Source: a virus
DNA length: 64,000 bases
Virus record (IMG/VR): IMGVR_UViG_3300024999_000030
Coordinates: 248,001 to 312,000 of that record
Strand: one strand, 5' to 3'
The notes below the pieces were generated by a model. It did no database searches. It was not told where the DNA came from and saw only the letters and a list, made by a program, of their open reading frames with translations. Each line of letters begins with the position of its first letter. The stretch's first letter is position 1. This document shows positions 60,688-64,000 of the stretch, in pieces. Position numbers and translations under genes: made by a program.

Positions 60688-63195
60688 ATGTCTAATATTT
60701 TAATTGCTGAGGATAAAACCGCTCCCTCGTATGTAGAACAATTTAATTCTAAGATTGCTATAGATGTAGATCAAGCAGGACAATATAGTGGACTTAAGGT
60801 TTTATCTTCTGGTAAAGATTATTTTATTATGACTCGCTCATCTAGATCGGAAGATATAACCGTTAATCTTATTTTAACAATAATGTCTGGAAATTTTAGC
60901 GGCTCCTCAATTAAAAGAATGGAAAGAGTTTCTCCAATGGTCCCCGGGACCCAACGTCTATCAGACCAAAAAATAGACACAACTTCAACCAATGTGTTTA
61001 AATCTACAGTAGGTGTGGCCCTGAATGATATTTATATGAGGGCAATTGGAATGCATAAGGTTTTATCTGGAGAAGATGTAAACCTTTCTCCTCTTGGTGG
61101 TAAATCTATAAAAGATGAAATTGAGGAATCAAGAAGAGAGGTATCACAATTATTACAAAGTTATCTTCAAATATATAATAAACCATTAGGTTCAGTTTCA
61201 ATTGATGTTAATGAAATTTTATCTTTTGCAATGGCTAAGTATGCAATTGAATTGGAAAATTTAGCTATGCAAAATCTCAATAGTTTAATGATGCCAATTA
61301 TGAGTAATGTTATAATTCCAGAAGCAAAAAAACTCACTAAAGATTTAGTTAACAAAACAATTCAAGAGTGGAAAGATGGTATTAAATCTGGAGATCCAAG
61401 AGAGATTTTGGGATCATCAGACTATCAAGCTTTAAGTTCCAATCTCTTTAAGCCCCTAGAGAACATGTATAGAGATATGGTAGTATCAGCTAACAAATCT
61501 GCGGATGTTATGATTAGTGTTGTTGAAAGAGTAACGGATGGATATAGCAAAGCTTTAGATAGCGTAATTAAAGAAGGTATTGATAATTATTTTATTTCTT
61601 CGACTCTTAAATTAGCCACAGATTCTGCATTACAACCAAGTGTTATACATATGGTTTCTCAATATTCATCGATAAATGCAGTAGCACAGGCAATTCCCCG
61701 AGCAGCTAAGGTTTTTTTCCATGCCATAGATGACAAAGTAAAAAACACTTCTGGCGAAAATAAATCGTGGAATGTTGTTAATATAGCTCCACATTTGATT
61801 CAAACAAAACCAATGGATACTTTTCAGGATAGGGCTATGGCTGCTTCTCCATCGGTAAACTTATTATCATTAACTAAAACAGCTGCCCTTGAACTTATGG
61901 CTAATGGAAAAATTAATGATGCTTTGGTGGTTACTAAAATAGCAGCGAATTTATCCCGAGCTGATAATTTCAGTACAGATAATCTTAATTTACTTTATTT
62001 TGCTTTACAGGCAGTGGATAGTATAAGTACGGGAGAGGGAGGAAGAGCTATTAAATTGACGGGTATTGTTTCTGGTCGTGCTAAAATAGGAGACTCTATT
62101 CGCAAAATAGCTTTTCCATTAACTAAAAACATTCCTATTCTACAAGACAATCTGAGAGTTATGACGAGTATAGATAAAGTAGTTTTAATGTTGGAAGTAA
62201 AAGATGAAATGCTTAAAGAATACAGTGAGGCTATAATGGCCACCCTTGACTTAGACTCAGTTAGAAAGAAAGAATTAAGTCAATTTGGGGAGTGGGGACA
62301 ATTTGGTAAAGATGGAATAATGCTTAGAACTTGTCAGTCTGTAGCGGATATTATAGAGGTTTTACAAGAGTTATTTATTATATCTACGGCCATTGCTGTG
62401 GGACCATATGGTAAAGATTTATTGATTTCTTTATCTGCTGCTAAACAGATGGAAGATTTAGATGAAAGAAGACAAAGTTTAGCTACTGAAGTTAAAAAAT
62501 CTATAGATTGGTATAGTGCAACAGTTCAAAAACATAAGGGTCAACTTCCTCAATCAGCTTATACAAAAGACTGGATGAGTCAATTAAGGGCCCACACGAT
62601 TACTTCTATGCGGGATATAGATGATTACTATAATAGTGTATATATACCTTCCCTTGAGGCTGTGAGAGAGGCTGGCGCCTACATGGGACAGCTTATGAGG
62701 TCTGGTAATTTACCAAATAGTTTTGCTCAATTGGTGTATGCAAAAGTTAGGTCTCAAACATTCGACTCTTGCCCATTCGGTTTAATAATTCCAAAGGGGT
62801 GTCAGTCGGCTGGGAGATTTATTGATAAATTAGATCCTGTTTTGCAAAATGATAAAGAGGAAGAGGCTGCTAAAAAAGAAGCAAGTAATAGATATAAATT
62901 ACATGAAGCAATAGAGGACAGTAAAATTGAACCTTGTAAATGTAAATATTTACGTTCCCTTATGGAAGAACATAATGTACCCTCAGTGGTGTGTAATTGG
63001 GGAGAGGGGGACGGATTAGGACACGATTCAATCGATTTTACTGAAGGTTTAGGAGCATACTATCCGAACACCTTCATGAGTGGCTTGTTCAGTTTGCCGT
63101 CTGCTTTGGGCCCAGAGGGTCGTGAATCTTGGTTTGCTAGGTCACCCGGCACCACCCCATTTGGGCAGACCTCATGGACGACTCCCGGCCTATAG
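60688..63195 (+). CDS. large hypothetical protein, 835 aa
   Basis: Begins three bases after the previous stop. Long and helical with beta segments at the N-terminus (SGLKVLSSGKDYFIMTRSS). It carries LTKTAALELMANGK and VTKIAANLSRADN motifs near residues 395 and 415. A possible metal site lies near the end (IEPCKCKYLRS ... VVCNWGEGDG). The last 50 residues are Gly/Pro/Phe-rich. Size and composition suit a tail or baseplate protein, but no such family is recognised. Confidence 0.6.
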   Translation: MSNILIAEDKTAPSYVEQFNSKIAIDVDQAGQYSGLKVLSSGKDYFIMTRSSRSEDITVNLILTIMSGNFSGSSIKRMERVSPMVPGTQRLSDQKIDTTSTNVFKSTVGVALNDIYMRAIGMHKVLSGEDVNLSPLGGKSIKDEIEESRREVSQLLQSYLQIYNKPLGSVSIDVNEILSFAMAKYAIELENLAMQNLNSLMMPIMSNVIIPEAKKLTKDLVNKTIQEWKDGIKSGDPREILGSSDYQALSSNLFKPLENMYRDMVVSANKSADVMISVVERVTDGYSKALDSVIKEGIDNYFISSTLKLATDSALQPSVIHMVSQYSSINAVAQAIPRAAKVFFHAIDDKVKNTSGENKSWNVVNIAPHLIQTKPMDTFQDRAMAASPSVNLLSLTKTAALELMANGKINDALVVTKIAANLSRADNFSTDNLNLLYFALQAVDSISTGEGGRAIKLTGIVSGRAKIGDSIRKIAFPLTKNIPILQDNLRVMTSIDKVVLMLEVKDEMLKEYSEAIMATLDLDSVRKKELSQFGEWGQFGKDGIMLRTCQSVADIIEVLQELFIISTAIAVGPYGKDLLISLSAAKQMEDLDERRQSLATEVKKSIDWYSATVQKHKGQLPQSAYTKDWMSQLRAHTITSMRDIDDYYNSVYIPSLEAVREAGAYMGQLMRSGNLPNSFAQLVYAKVRSQTFDSCPFGLIIPKGCQSAGRFIDKLDPVLQNDKEEEAAKKEASNRYKLHEAIEDSKIEPCKCKYLRSLMEEHNVPSVVCNWGEGDGLGHDSIDFTEGLGAYYPNTFMSGLFSLPSALGPEGRESWFARSPGTTPFGQTSWTTPGL

Positions 63196-63240
63196 TATAT
63201 TAATAAGTTTATATCTAAATTGCAATGTTGGAGGAGTAAA

Positions 63241-63981
63241 ATGAAATATGAGATTGCCACTGATCTTCAGGTAAAGAGCGAAGCTAAAGAGCCTGTTGTC
63301 GCAGCAGAACTTTCTATTAACGATAAAATAAAGAAAGAAGCTTCTGGCCGCCACGTTTATGATGTAGACTCTGCTAGTGGGAAAGAGGCATACGGTAGAA
63401 GTCTTGATTCCGCTATTGAATTTCTGTGGGAAAAGGTAAATCGTAGTGTTGACGTGAGGGCAGATAATAAACTCTCTATTCAACGTGCAGCTAGCTATTA
63501 TGGTGAAATTGATAAGGCTATTTCTACCATCGTTCGTTCTGATGTAGCTGGTATAATGTCTAATGAAGATCTATCTAAGTTTGAAGAAATCCGCATTGCT
63601 ATTAATAAAAAACATGAGGATGTTCTTAAAACCGCATTAGCAGTACACAACAAACCATCTAACGATGAGTGTTTGGAATGTGGTACGTTACTATATGGCG
63701 GTAAATGCATTGCCTGTGAGGGTGATGGCGATATGGTTAAAGAGGCAGGTTCCCCCGCATTACAATTCTTTGAGAGTGGTTTTATTGTTGGAGTTGCCAC
63801 CGACATTATGAATTATGTTGTTACTTCAGGTATGAACTTAACTGATGCGGTTAACACTGCCAAAGAATCATTCGGACTTACAAAACGTGAGGAATATCGT
63901 TTGCGTAAATATCTTAACTATATGGGAATGGTTGCGCCGCAAATGATTTGGCTTCCTCCTTCGGAAACTAGATTTTCTTAA
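63241..63981 (+). CDS. hypothetical protein with central zinc knuckle pair, 246 aa
   Basis: Start at 63241 after GGAGGAG. Helical N-terminal two thirds; at about residues 145-160 CLECGTLLYGGKCIACEG forms a compact CxxC-x8-CxxC zinc ribbon. The C-terminal domain (FIVGVATDIMNYVVTSG, then SFGLTKREEYRLRKYL) is helical. Ends 19 bases before the window edge. Not recognised. Confidence 0.62.
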   Translation: MKYEIATDLQVKSEAKEPVVAAELSINDKIKKEASGRHVYDVDSASGKEAYGRSLDSAIEFLWEKVNRSVDVRADNKLSIQRAASYYGEIDKAISTIVRSDVAGIMSNEDLSKFEEIRIAINKKHEDVLKTALAVHNKPSNDECLECGTLLYGGKCIACEGDGDMVKEAGSPALQFFESGFIVGVATDIMNYVVTSGMNLTDAVNTAKESFGLTKREEYRLRKYLNYMGMVAPQMIWLPPSETRFS

Positions 63982-64000
63982 AAATGGGGGCTCTCACATA

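Overview
The window reads as part of a large double-stranded DNA phage genome (tailed phage, probably a jumbo or huge phage). About 80 tightly packed genes lie almost entirely on the + strand, most joined by ATGA, TAATG or short overlaps with strong AGGAG-type ribosome binding sites. The DNA is AT-rich. It carries an unusually complete set of replication, repair, transcription and translation functions, next to many unknown proteins. No ribosomal RNA, tRNA, CRISPR array, integrase or transposase was seen, and no terminase, portal or capsid gene could be named. The host cannot be told from this sequence; the promoters look like standard sigma-70 promoters.

Layout. 0-0.7 kb: a GC-rich edge holding the 3' end of a VWA-domain gene and a strong terminator. 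0.7-3.5 kb: small unknown genes and an ATP-dependent DNA ligase. 3.5-6.9 kb: five tandem, highly diverged cysteine-containing paralogs (two further members at 15.6 and 17.8 kb). 6.9-15 kb: an AAA ATPase, a zinc-ribbon plus VSR-like endonuclease, a MoxR-type AAA+/VWA module and a radical-SAM-like protein. 16-17.9 kb: RtcB RNA ligase and a PD-(D/E)XK nuclease. 17.8-19.4 kb: a short tract whose small genes are repeatedly frameshifted at homopolymers. 19.8-20.2 kb: the only convincing minus-strand gene. 20.5-25.5 kb: FtsK-like ATPase, a sigma-70 family factor and PIN-PhoH. 25.55-25.92 kb: a non-coding region with seven 13-14 bp iteron-like repeats, a candidate replication origin or operator. 26.6-29.4 kb: a second AAA+/VWA module. 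29.4-35.2 kb: ribosomal protein bS21, primase zinc-finger domain, SbcD/SbcC and a Cas4/RecB-like nuclease. 35-42.3 kb: a 976-residue orphan, a CCA-enzyme-like nucleotidyltransferase and a giant fusion of nucleotidyltransferase, HD domain and DNA topoisomerase IB. 42.4-53.6 kb: FmdB-like zinc ribbon, a trigger-factor-like chaperone, DNA polymerase III alpha split into PHP and polymerase genes, HU, a probable SSB, RuvC, RecA/UvsX, primase TOPRIM domain and a sigma-4-like regulator. 53.7-64 kb: a run of unknown, possibly virion-related proteins.

Working together: DnaE (two genes), primase (two genes), ligase, SSB-like protein, RecA, RuvC, SbcCD, Cas4-like nuclease, TopIB, HU and FtsK-like ATPase form a largely self-sufficient replication and recombination set. 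The sigma factor and sigma-4-like protein would redirect host RNA polymerase. bS21, the trigger-factor homologue, RtcB and the CCA-type nucleotidyltransferases point to deliberate interference with translation and tRNA repair. Six promoters of the form TTGACT-17-TATATT mark transcription units at 20.2 (minus), 26.6, 29.4, 42.3, 44.4 and 47.9 kb.
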